From NCBI RefSeq assembly GCF_042654345.1, contig NZ_JBHSGB010000003.1, positions 1 to 64,000 of the forward strand: a stretch of DNA of 64,000 bases. The letters run 5' to 3'. Below are positions 54,217 through 63,800 of the stretch, one piece after another. The position numbers were made by a program, and so were the translations under genes. Position 1 is the first letter of the stretch. Every line of letters begins with the position of its first letter. The notes below the pieces were generated by a model, which ran no database searches, was not told where the DNA came from, and saw only the letters and a list, made by a program, of their open reading frames with translations. The stretch is from Pararheinheimera marina. GTDB lineage: Bacteria; Pseudomonadota; Gammaproteobacteria; Enterobacterales; Alteromonadaceae.

Positions 54217-55471
54217 TGTAGTGGCACACTGAATTTGGCCACCTGATTAGAGGTGTTATGCTGCACCTCGTAAGCAATTAGGTGACATGATGAACAAAAG
54301 ACAAGACCTACTTTTAGCCCTGAATTTCGTCTGGAATGTGCCCAACTGGTGCTGGACCAAGGTTACTCGGTGGCTAAAGCTGCGGCAGCGATGAATGTGG
54401 GCAAATCCACCATGGATAAATGGGTTCGGCAATTGCGTGAAGAGCGCTCAGGCATCACGCCCAAAGCCACACCGATGACGCCAGACCAGCTTAAAATCCG
54501 CGAATTAGAGAAGCGGATCAAGCAGATAGAGCTGGAAAAAGAAATCCTAAAAAAGGCTACTGTACTTCGCAAAGCTGTCCGACTAAGATACGCCTTCATT
54601 AAAGAACACTGCGACAGCTGGCCGGTGCGCTGGCTTTGCAACATGCTGGATGTGCACCCCAGTGGGTACTATGCATGGAGTAAGGCATCACTTTCGAAAC
54701 GCGATAAGGCAAATCGACGGCTGAGCGGGTTAATTAAGCAGTTCTGGCTGGAATCGGGTTGTGTGTATGGATACCGTAAAATTCATTCCGACTTGCGAGA
54801 TTTCGGCGAGTCTTGTGGTATTAACCGGGTTTACCGACTGATGCAGTCTGAAGCGCTTAAAGCACAGGTTGGATATCGCAAACCCAGATCACGTAAAGGT
54901 GACAGCCATATTATTACGCCGAACCGCTTGCAGCGACAGTTTAATCCGTTACTGCCTGACGAGGTATGGGTTACTGATATCACGTACATTAGGACACATG
55001 AGGGCTGGCTGTATTTGGCTGTGGTTGTGGATTTGTTCTCGCGCAAGGTCGTTGGCTGGTCGATGCATTCTCAAATCAGCAAAGATATTGTGCTGAACGC
55101 ATTGCTGATGGCCGTGTGGCGACGTCAGCCTAAGAAACAGGTGATGGTTCACTCCGACCAAGGGAGCCAATACACCAGCCATGACTGGCAGGCCTTCTTG
55201 AAAAATCATGGCCTACAAGGCAATGAGCAGGCGCGGAAACTGTCATGACAATGCTGTAGCAGAAAGTTTCTTCCAGCTATTGAAACGTGAGCGGCTCAAA
55301 CGGAAAGTCTACTCGACAAGAGATGAAGCACGAAGTGATGTGTTTGATTACATTGAAATGTTTTACAACAGTAAACGGAAACATGGTTCCAATAATCTGC
55401 TGTCACCGGTAGAGTATGAAAACCGATACCAAGAACGGCTGGAAAGTGTCTAGTTTATTGGTGGCGATTCA
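54217..55471 (+). mobile_element. IS3-family insertion sequence, decayed
   Basis: The element is about 1.25 kb. Ends TGTAGTGGCACAC (left) and, reversed, TGAATCGCCACC (right) form imperfect inverted repeats that agree at about 15 of 28 positions, starting TG as in the family. No target duplication is seen (left flank GGTG, right flank TAAA), consistent with a deletion next to the element: the rest of the interrupted recombinase gene is missing on the right. The transposase reading frame is broken at least twice. Confidence 0.8.
54287..55453 (+). pseudogene. IS3-family transposase (OrfA/OrfB), frameshifted
   Basis: The first ATG frame (MMNKRQDL) leaves the OrfA frame; a single missing base near 54305 would restore the expected RPTFSPEFRLE start. 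OrfA then shows the helix-turn-helix SVAKAAAAMNVGKSTMDKW and a leucine zipper, ending at the slippery A_AAA_AAG (54549-54555). OrfB follows in the same frame, carrying DDE residues in WVTDITYI and VHSDQGSQYTS. At about 55222 a further frameshift splits off the last part (MSRRGNCHDNAVAESFFQLLK, with the final Glu). So a functional transposase cannot be made without shifts. Confidence 0.85.
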
Positions 55472-55485
55472 TAAATAGCAATGGA

Positions 55486-57423
55486 CTACAGCTTAACCAA
55501 GCAGGAAGGCAGTGTTTTTAAAAAATAGGAGTCATGAAGTTGAGTGGCGATGTCCAGTCCACTCTGTTCCCCATTTTCTACTTTAGTCTTTGTCGGCCAA
55601 CGGCCCTTTTGGAGCTCCCAGTCCGACGGTAAATGCCTCGTCAAAATAAGTTCTTTTTTCGCTCTGGTCACTGCGACATATAGTACACGTCGTTCTTCTT
55701 CAACTGAGTCAGCATCACCGATTGCGGACTTGGATGGATACCTTCCTACGGAAAGTTGCGGCACGTAACAAACGTTTCGCTCGGAACCCTTTGCAGAGTG
55801 AATGGTCGTCAGACAGACCGCATCTCGGAGTTTACTTTTCTTATCCACAGCAGCACGATACTGCTCCAGTACATAGTCTTCCAGAAACGCCAAAATGGAT
55901 ACATAAGATTCCGCAGTCATTTGGACAGTATTAAAATCATGTTGGCGTACATGCCAATCATCCTTGTATTTCTCTTTGAGGATTTCAGTCATCAGAGTCG
56001 ATGCAGTTTTAATCATTGCTGACACCTGCTTCGGTAACGCCAAAATGGCTTGCAGCACCTCAATAAGGGCTTTGGGTATTTTTTTCTCGCTGCTCAGGAG
56101 CTCGAGACACGCACCGATGTTCGATTGCTCTATCATCTGGTTACTGACTTTAGTTGCGGTCACTTCGCCAACGCCAGCCCACAGTGTCAGATAGCGCATC
56201 CAACCAAGTTCATCCCGGTGGTTTGCCACCACTCGAAGTGCTGAAAGTACGTCCTTGATATGCCCAGTTTCAAAAAGCGGTGTACTACTCAAATAAACAA
56301 ACGGGACCTTATACTCGGCAAAGGCTTCTTTAATAATTTCTGCATCTAATCTCGTGCGGACGAGCACCATATGACTCTGCCAAGGAACACCTGATTTATG
56401 CCGACGAACCAAATCCTTGGCAATCCAAAAGGCTTCCTCCTGTGCGTCATTAAACGTATGTAACTCCGGCACGTGCCCAGAACCGCAAACCGCCCGCAAG
56501 TTTTTCCCGTAGTGAATAGGACTGACCGACATTAACCAGTTCGACAAGTCTAGAATTTCCTGTGTCGACCGATAATTCTGCTGCAATCTGAGTATCGCGG
56601 AATCAGGCAATCGCTTTTGAAAGCAGTGAACATTTTGAAAATCAGCGCCCCGAAAACCGTAAATAGACTGAGCGTCGTCGCCAACACAAAACAATGTCGC
56701 CCACTCAGTCAATGGTTGGAGTAATGCCCACTGTAACGGATTTGTATCCTGCATCTCATCAACCAAAATATAGTCATACTGCAGCCCAAGCCAAGCGCGA
56801 TGCTCTGGGGACTTTTCAATTTTACGCATGACTTTAAACAGCAAATCGTCAAAATCTACATAGTTGCACTGGCGTTTTCTCTCTTCATAATCCTGGATGA
56901 CAGCAACAATATCATCACGCTGGCCGACGAACCTAGGCAATCTACGAGCCAGTACCTGGTCAAATTTTTTCAGAGTATTTCTGACTTCGGAATACAGGTC
57001 GCAAATGGAGGCCGGGCATGGCAGGCCACCTTTGGGAGCTTGCCGAGCTAAAGACATTTTAAACAGTTGCAATTGGTCGTCCCGTTGCATAACGGTGAAG
57101 TCCATTGGGCCAAACAGGCCTTGTGAATTTCTGAGAATGGTGCTGCACCAAGTATGAAATGTCGCCCCTCGCAGCCCAATGTGACTGTCACGCATCGCAA
57201 GCTCGACCCGCTCAATAATCTCCGACGCAGCTAAGCGGGTAAACGTCAGGATTAAGATCCGCTCGGGTGGAACACCGGTTGAAATGAGATGAGCAGCCCG
57301 TGCAACAATCACCTTAGTTTTGCCACAACCAGGGCCAGCGAGAACTAACGCATGCTTTTTCTCAAAGGTAACGGCTTCCAGCTGACCGGGGTTCAATGGA
57401 CCACAATATGCTTCACTGGCCAT
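55486..57423 (-). CDS. UvrD/Rep-like SF1 DNA helicase
   Basis: This 645-residue helicase (start at 57423 chosen for AAGGAG 8 bases upstream; the longer frame adds 8 residues with no site) has PGQLEAV (Q motif), AGPGCGKTKVIVARA (Walker A), LTFTRLAA (Ia), LVDEMQDTNPLQ (II), VGDDAQSIYGFRGAD (III), QQNYRST (IV), TTIHSAKGSERNVCYV (V) and VAVTRAKKELIL (VI). It lacks the nuclease domain of AddA or RecB and is slightly shorter than UvrD. It lies alone, on the opposite strand to the recombinase modules on both sides, and may be cargo of that element. A role in defence or element replication is possible but unproven. Confidence 0.88.
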   Translation of the reverse strand: MASEAYCGPLNPGQLEAVTFEKKHALVLAGPGCGKTKVIVARAAHLISTGVPPERILILTFTRLAASEIIERVELAMRDSHIGLRGATFHTWCSTILRNSQGLFGPMDFTVMQRDDQLQLFKMSLARQAPKGGLPCPASICDLYSEVRNTLKKFDQVLARRLPRFVGQRDDIVAVIQDYEERKRQCNYVDFDDLLFKVMRKIEKSPEHRAWLGLQYDYILVDEMQDTNPLQWALLQPLTEWATLFCVGDDAQSIYGFRGADFQNVHCFQKRLPDSAILRLQQNYRSTQEILDLSNWLMSVSPIHYGKNLRAVCGSGHVPELHTFNDAQEEAFWIAKDLVRRHKSGVPWQSHMVLVRTRLDAEIIKEAFAEYKVPFVYLSSTPLFETGHIKDVLSALRVVANHRDELGWMRYLTLWAGVGEVTATKVSNQMIEQSNIGACLELLSSEKKIPKALIEVLQAILALPKQVSAMIKTASTLMTEILKEKYKDDWHVRQHDFNTVQMTAESYVSILAFLEDYVLEQYRAAVDKKSKLRDAVCLTTIHSAKGSERNVCYVPQLSVGRYPSKSAIGDADSVEEERRVLYVAVTRAKKELILTRHLPSDWELQKGRWPTKTKVENGEQSGLDIATQLHDSYFLKTLPSCLVKL

Positions 57424-57787
57424 ACAAAAGACTCCTTGGCATAGCACCTACTGCGCTGAGAACCTTTCTTATTATTTTATTGCCCGGCGTCACGGATGAA
57501 ACAGAGATGATCCGGATAGTCAGTTCACCTCACTGTGCATGTATTTTACTGGCCGATCTGTAAACGGCCAAACCTAAGTGCTATAAAACGGCTAAGCCTT
57601 ATTTCTAAGCGCTGTTCCGCTTAAGCTTCCAACTTACAAAGTGACTTTCTGGCTTGCCACGCTGAGGTTGATCATCGACAAAGCCTTGCCAGCACACTTC
57701 TCTGTTGCTTTTTCTGATAACTTAGTAAATTCTCAGACTTAAAAGGATCAGGTACACAGGCTGTCACAGCCCTAAGTAGTTTTATCA
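57424..57787. other. Gene-free stretch between helicase and recombinase module 2
   Basis: No gene is seen. It contains divergent promoters by position. Short repeats CGGCCAAACCTAAGTG / CGGCTAAGCCTTATTTC at about 57567-57606 and CGCTGTTCCGCTTAAGC resemble each other loosely. Could hold the recombination site of the module; not demonstrable by eye. Confidence 0.35.
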
Positions 57788-58348
57788 GTGCGGTTAATTA
57801 CCATTTTTACTCATCAATTATCTGGCATACATCCGAAGCTAAGCAGTAAAAGCAAACAGATCAGTAGTTTGATGTATACAGCACAAGTCAGAGATTTTAC
57901 GGCGGAAGGCTTAGCTTCATTATTGAAGCTATACCCAATACATGTCATGCGGCGACAAGATGTCGATTATCCTCCGGGCGTCCCCCCATCAGAAGACAAA
58001 CAACTCTACTATGTTGTCGCTGGTTTACGTCAATTCGAACTGCTGTCTGTTTTTCTCGCCCTGCAGGCGACTTCAACTTCGCAGTCTGCGGAATCATCCG
58101 TTCAAAATACTGTGAATCAGGTCTTCGAACAAATTCAGGTTATTGAACAGACCGACCTTCGGCCCAAACAAATTTTAGAACTCGCTGGCGACGATATTGC
58201 TGGCAGTGCGGTTTTGTTTTCGTTAGGAACCAAAGTTGCTGCCCAACTCGACATTATCCGCCAACACACGGGATCAGCAGTATTAGACAAATACCCCAAG
58301 TACAGCTCTGAACGGCGCCTGGCCGACCGAGCAAAAGTATCGGATTAA
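57788..58348 (+). CDS. ParB-like small protein, module copy 2
   Basis: This 186-residue homologue of the 52773-53273 product has an extra loop of about 14-20 residues (DYPPGVPPSEDKQL) before the shared core YVVAGLRQFELLSVF and a longer linker after it, then DIAGSAVLFSLGTKVAAQLDIIRQ and YPKYSSERRLADR. The core suggests a ParB/Srx-type fold. It starts with GTG. The recombinase-fold gene follows 6 bp after its stop. Probably the DNA-binding or regulatory partner of the recombinases; inference from constant linkage. Confidence 0.7.
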   Translation: MRLITIFTHQLSGIHPKLSSKSKQISSLMYTAQVRDFTAEGLASLLKLYPIHVMRRQDVDYPPGVPPSEDKQLYYVVAGLRQFELLSVFLALQATSTSQSAESSVQNTVNQVFEQIQVIEQTDLRPKQILELAGDDIAGSAVLFSLGTKVAAQLDIIRQHTGSAVLDKYPKYSSERRLADRAKVSD

Positions 58349-58354
58349 GTACCG

Positions 58355-60853
58355 TTGGCCATCACTGAATTTGACCAATTTTTTACACGACTCAGTGCTT
58401 CAGATGAGCAGAGAATCGCCTATACAAACCTGCTGCGAACCCTGCACACGCCGCCAACCTTGAAATATATAGAGGCCGTTTTAAAGAATTTCCGACTGAC
58501 TTTTAGTGATGGTTGGCTGGAAGATATTGGTCGGAGTGATGAATTTGTTTCTTTAGTTCATCATTCGCAAGCTGAGGCCAATTCACTACTCAGCAACCTC
58601 GAGCAGTTATCCCAATACAAACAGTTCAAACGTCACCAAACGAAAACCAAACTGAGCCAACTTTTTCACGGCGACCTTGAAAAGAATCCGTATTACCCGC
58701 TGCACTACCTGCTAAATCGTGACAACGCCGATTTCTATCGGTGGCTACGGCAAGTGCTGTTTATTTTGCCATTTTTGGTCAAAGATAAAGTCCGAGATGA
58801 AGAAAGGCTCAAAACCTACGAGCCTGTGACGCTTGGTCTTTTTTTTCGCCAACTCACGGAAGATGTTGTCGCCATCGCTTGGCTGAAACAGAAAAACTGC
58901 GGCCAATGTAAAAACCTCAGAGCCTTTGTTGGCTGGCTGTATGAATACCGCGCCTATTATCGGAAATACTACCGGCTGAGCAACTCAGACTTAGCGAAAA
59001 ATGGCGCGAAAGAAAGCAAGGATCCTATACAGAACGCTATTGCAATCTACCATCAAATCTCAACCTGTATCAGAATTTTAGAGATCCCGCTTGGGCATGA
59101 AAAAAAGCGAAGAGCCAGTGGCCGCCGCTCTGTTAAACGCTTTGACCGTGACAGTGTTATTTCCCATGGCGTGACGGCGCTTGAGAACAACATCCTGGTG
59201 CAGGTTGAAACCTTACCTGGCGAGCAGGATAACCTGTTGTTTTCCATCTTACAGGGACAGCTAGACGATGAACATGTAGACGCTGGGGAAGAGATATTCG
59301 AACAGCAGCAGGCTGAGGTTTATCTCTTTGCAGAGCATGAACCACTCGAATCATATATCGCCGCTTTTCATGGCAGGCGTCTATCTAAATCAGTGATGCG
59401 CAGACTCGAAAGACAGCACCAGTACCTTTACACAGACCACCACGCTTTAACGAATAGCCAAATTTTTCAATTACTCAACTGGTGCCAGTACCCACCACAG
59501 ACTGAAGATGCCGCTGAAGCCGCCCTAGTCGCCATCACCTCATTCTTTACTGGGTATGTGTCTGACAGACTAATACAGACCACTGTAAATCTTTCCACAC
59601 CGCAGTTTCCGAAATTAGATTTGGCAAGGTCAGTCATGGCACTGCCACAATACCAAGTGCCTTATGCAGAATCGATGAGCGAAGTTGCCACAAACAAGAT
59701 TGAAGGCTTACAGCTGCCTATGCCGGCGTTATTGGCAGATGCATTCACACAATACACGGATGGCTCACATTATTTATGGGCTGAACATGGACAGCCTTTA
59801 AGGCATTCCCAGTTCAGTCATTCCACTGATACGCTTAAAAATTATATTTACGATACTACAGGCCTTGTAATCAGCGTACAGCAAATTGCCAACACCCTGT
59901 TTTTGCGTGCCTGCGCGATGTTTGGTTCGGCGTGCGCAACCTTGATGTTCAATAGACCTGCGCCCGGCAGTCAGGCTAGGCTTTACTATACCTCCCTGCC
60001 AGCACAACTCCTGCAAACGCGTTATCAGAAACTGGTGGAAACTGTACTGCATGATGCAGGTTTTGGTGCCGAGAAGGCATTTCATAAGGCAGTACTACCA
60101 CAGCTTATTGAGCTTGGCTGCAGACAAGCTCCAAGCCTGGATGACTACAACAACTTGCTGAATGGCTTGAGTAAAAAATTGCAGGGCCTGCGGAAAAACC
60201 GACTCAGTAGCGACTGGGTCCAATTTCACAATCACTACACCGCCTACTGCATCGTCGCACAGGGATTACTGACCGGGCTGCGCCCCACCCATCAAGGGTT
60301 TATCCCATTGCGGGATATTTTACTCGCAGCTCAAGTTGCGGTGGTTCGTGACAAAGACAGTGACGACGAATACCACACCAGGACGATCCCGCTGCATCCT
60401 TTAGCCATCAGGATTGCAGAGGCTTATCACACACATGTACAGGCCATGCTCGGGCGATTACACCGGATTGGCCTGTTGAAACAGTGGCAGGCGGCACAAG
60501 GTCCGGAGCCGTTCTTTTTTACCAACGCCGGCGCAATCGCAAATGGCTCCATAGTTAAGACCTACCCGCTCTCTATCATGGCGTTTAAGCCAAGCTTATT
60601 GCGAAAGGAAGTGGCGGCCTATTTCTCTGGCCCACCCAATGGTAATCGTAAATTGTTGCGGTCCTGGTTTGAAAAAAAATCCGTTCCAACATTTTGTATT
60701 GACGCATTACTGGGGCACGGCAATCTCGGCGAAACTATCTGGCATCAGCACAACACACTTTCATTTGAAGATGTACGACTCACCTTAATGCCTCATTTGG
60801 ATGACCTCGTGAAGCTGCTGGAGATAAAAGCATTGAAAGGATTGCACACATGA
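58355..60853 (+). CDS. Tyrosine-recombinase-fold protein with degenerate active site
   Basis: This 832-residue protein has a novel N-terminal part (1-330, with a Cys pair KNCGQCKNLRAFVGWLYEY near 180-200 that could bind metal) and a C-terminal half that follows the tyrosine recombinase plan: LLTGLRPTH (Arg I, about residue 643), RKLLRSWF (Arg II, with Lys where His is usual) and LLGHGNLGETIWHQH (His near 787). The position nine after that His, normally the nucleophilic Tyr, is His. So it looks catalytically inactive, resembling the Tfp-type proteins of strand-biased integrative elements in idea. It starts with TTG, and the next gene overlaps its stop by 4 bases. Confidence 0.75.
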   Translation: MAITEFDQFFTRLSASDEQRIAYTNLLRTLHTPPTLKYIEAVLKNFRLTFSDGWLEDIGRSDEFVSLVHHSQAEANSLLSNLEQLSQYKQFKRHQTKTKLSQLFHGDLEKNPYYPLHYLLNRDNADFYRWLRQVLFILPFLVKDKVRDEERLKTYEPVTLGLFFRQLTEDVVAIAWLKQKNCGQCKNLRAFVGWLYEYRAYYRKYYRLSNSDLAKNGAKESKDPIQNAIAIYHQISTCIRILEIPLGHEKKRRASGRRSVKRFDRDSVISHGVTALENNILVQVETLPGEQDNLLFSILQGQLDDEHVDAGEEIFEQQQAEVYLFAEHEPLESYIAAFHGRRLSKSVMRRLERQHQYLYTDHHALTNSQIFQLLNWCQYPPQTEDAAEAALVAITSFFTGYVSDRLIQTTVNLSTPQFPKLDLARSVMALPQYQVPYAESMSEVATNKIEGLQLPMPALLADAFTQYTDGSHYLWAEHGQPLRHSQFSHSTDTLKNYIYDTTGLVISVQQIANTLFLRACAMFGSACATLMFNRPAPGSQARLYYTSLPAQLLQTRYQKLVETVLHDAGFGAEKAFHKAVLPQLIELGCRQAPSLDDYNNLLNGLSKKLQGLRKNRLSSDWVQFHNHYTAYCIVAQGLLTGLRPTHQGFIPLRDILLAAQVAVVRDKDSDDEYHTRTIPLHPLAIRIAEAYHTHVQAMLGRLHRIGLLKQWQAAQGPEPFFFTNAGAIANGSIVKTYPLSIMAFKPSLLRKEVAAYFSGPPNGNRKLLRSWFEKKSVPTFCIDALLGHGNLGETIWHQHNTLSFEDVRLTLMPHLDDLVKLLEIKALKGLHT

Positions 60854-63800
60854 AATTAGCTGAGTTGCCTGAGGAGCTGCAAAAAATCCTTTTGTCCGTC
60901 ACGGGTAAAAAAGCAGATGACGCGATGGATGGTTTTCTAAAGCTGGAACAACATCACTACAGTCGTATATTTTGGCAATTGTATGACCGAAACGTCCGTG
61001 ACGATATGGGGCATCAAGTCTCAGCCAAAGCTGCGAACGAACTGATACATCAGCTTAATAGCTATATCCTTGCCCATCGCGAAAAATTGGATAAGAAGCT
61101 GAGCGTTAAAAACCCGATCCTCATCAAGCGCCCGAAACCACCTCTTCGCCAGCAATACAGCCAGTACTTAACTCACATCGATACGCTTGATCTGCAGTTC
61201 TTGAAAAACCCTGATTTTGGCTTCAACTCACGAAGCATGCTCCCAGGTTCAGTCCAAAACGCTAAATTTTATCTGGGTCAACTGCTCTACAGCGCACTAC
61301 GTTTTGGTGGCCTTGTGAACTTGAGCTTACTCCAAAGCCTGCTGCTCTCACTGAAAACTGCAGTCCCCAAACAAAGCAAACAGGTAGTCTGGCTGGAGCT
61401 TAACGCAACAGGTGAGAGCACGAGTCCTTGGATCCCAGATCCTGTCAGCGGCGCCCTGCTTCCACGTTTCTATCAGCTGCGAAGCGACAATTGCTGGTAC
61501 ACGGAGCCGACGTTAAAGCAATTGACGATGCTGACTTGCCTGCGATTTTTCCTTCGCCAAAGCGGGAGCACAGTGCTCGCGAAGCTCTCCCCCGAGCTGC
61601 TTGCCAGAGCGATTGTCGCCCGTTTATCACTTACCCATACGGCCTGCCACCTGCCTGTTCTGCAAGGCGAAGAACCTAATTTGCCATTAACATCTGTAGC
61701 TTTCGAGCGGTTACTGGGCCACTACGTCGCTCTGCCCACTACGAAGGAAGAAGATTCAACCAGGGCGATTTCCGCTGAGCCCACTGAGCTGATGAGCACT
61801 CCTCAGTTTTCAAGTAGTAAGTTCACTTTATCAGCAACAACTATTTATCAAGCAACCACCGACTGCGTGGCTGTCATCAGAACTGTAAGGAAACTGCTCG
61901 GCTCATTTAACAAACCAGAGTATGCCGGTAAAGCTAACCTTTTGGGTCAAAGGCCCAGTTCGTTGCCTGAATTGAGCCGACAGGTCAAGGCGCATGCCAC
62001 GTCATCAACGCATGTGCTGTTGCCCATCACCCGATTGCTCATCGAATGGGCGGCACTTCGACTAACCTCCCAAAATAAATGGTCGGGCAAACTAAAACCC
62101 AGCACGCTGATTACTTACCTAAGTAGCATTTTTTTGCCACTGGGACGCACGTTTCATGCACAGAACCCGCTGACATTCGACACCGCAACCTTAGATGAGC
62201 ATTATCTGGAAATCATTGATGAAGCTCCGACGCTGCGTGCTCAATTAAAAAAAGCCAAAATCCTGCGCGATTTTCATCTGTTTCTGGAGCAGGTTTATCA
62301 CGTTGAGCCCAGCTATGTCTGCTCAAGCTTTGTGATGCAAACCAGCAGGCGCCCTGCACTGATGGTCGATGCCAACATCTTGCTGCCTTCAGAATATCAA
62401 CGCGCTTGTGAGTTGCTGCAAAAACGGCGCATGTTTTCCAAAACCCCGTATATCGAACACATCCAGTTGTTACTGCTTGTGCTTGGCTTTCGCTGTGGTT
62501 TGCGCCGAAGCGAAGCTCTTTTTCTCCATATGGCTGATATACAAACACCAGGCAAACTGCCAGAAGAAATATCAGAGCTCACGGAGCTATTCGTACGACC
62601 ACATGCAGAGCGCCAGCTCAAAAGCCAGTCTGCCACCCGCTACCTGCCACTTGGCAGGCTGCTCTCGGCAACTGAACGCACATGGTTTAACGAATTCCTG
62701 AAAATACGTCAGCAACTGGGGTCAACTGATTACCTGTTCAGCGATTTAACAGCCAACAGACCACTTGACCGTGATACTGCGTTTTTGCCAGTTGTCGCAG
62801 CCTTGCAGCAAGTGACTCAGGATGCGGGTTTTCGCTACCACCGCCTACGGCACAGCTTCGTAACCTGGACATTCTGGTACTGGCAGCGTCATAAATATCC
62901 AAACCAACACCCCCTGGCATCTTATCTTCGGCATGATGTGATGGAGCATTTAGAAGATGCGCGAGCCCACTACTTTCATCAAGCCAGCACAGCCTGTGTT
63001 CGTGGTGAACTGCACGCGATTAGCACGATGGCAGGTCACGCAAGTCCATCGATGACATTGCTGCACTATTTACACTCCATGCATTGGTGCCATAACGCCG
63101 AAGTGTGGCGTGATTACGCGTTACATCTGGATACCACCGCAACTTTGCTCAAACTGCCAAGACGAACCTTTTTCCATCGCATGGAAAAGTTGGGCCTGCA
63201 GGGTGTACTCGGTGAAGCACTCGCTCCTTGGGCCAGCCAGTTCCCAGCACCTCAAAGCTCAGATGTGGCAGAGCACAACCGTTTACACCCGACTTCCGAA
63301 GCCAACGGCTATCCCAACGCAATTGCGGATTTTTACCAAGCTCTGTGTCTTTTCAATCGGCAAGATGTTAAAGCGCTGATAGATAATGACAGCGAGGATA
63401 TATCCGCCGTTTCATCAGACGAGTCTGCTAACGGCGAGTTTAGCTTACACACCCTTTGCTACTACGCCCGACGTTGGGCCAAAGACCGGCATTTGGATGA
63501 GGATACATTCGAAAACGCGACGAAGTTACTTCAAGCTCGTAAGCAAAAGGAAAATCGGGCTGCACGCAAAACGACTGATAAGCAAACAGGCGCCATACGC
63601 CACTCGAACATGGCCAGCTACGCCCTACTAGACTGGCCGAAGAAACAGTATGCAGCCAAAACGACACACCTCTTGCTTGAAGCTTTTCACCGGCTGTCGC
63701 ACGAGCAACTGCAGGATGTTCTGAGAGTTGGCCATTTTATCGTGGAACGCCCGGTCAGTTGGAACAATTGCCAGTTCAGGCAACCGGGTGAGCTTTCGAT

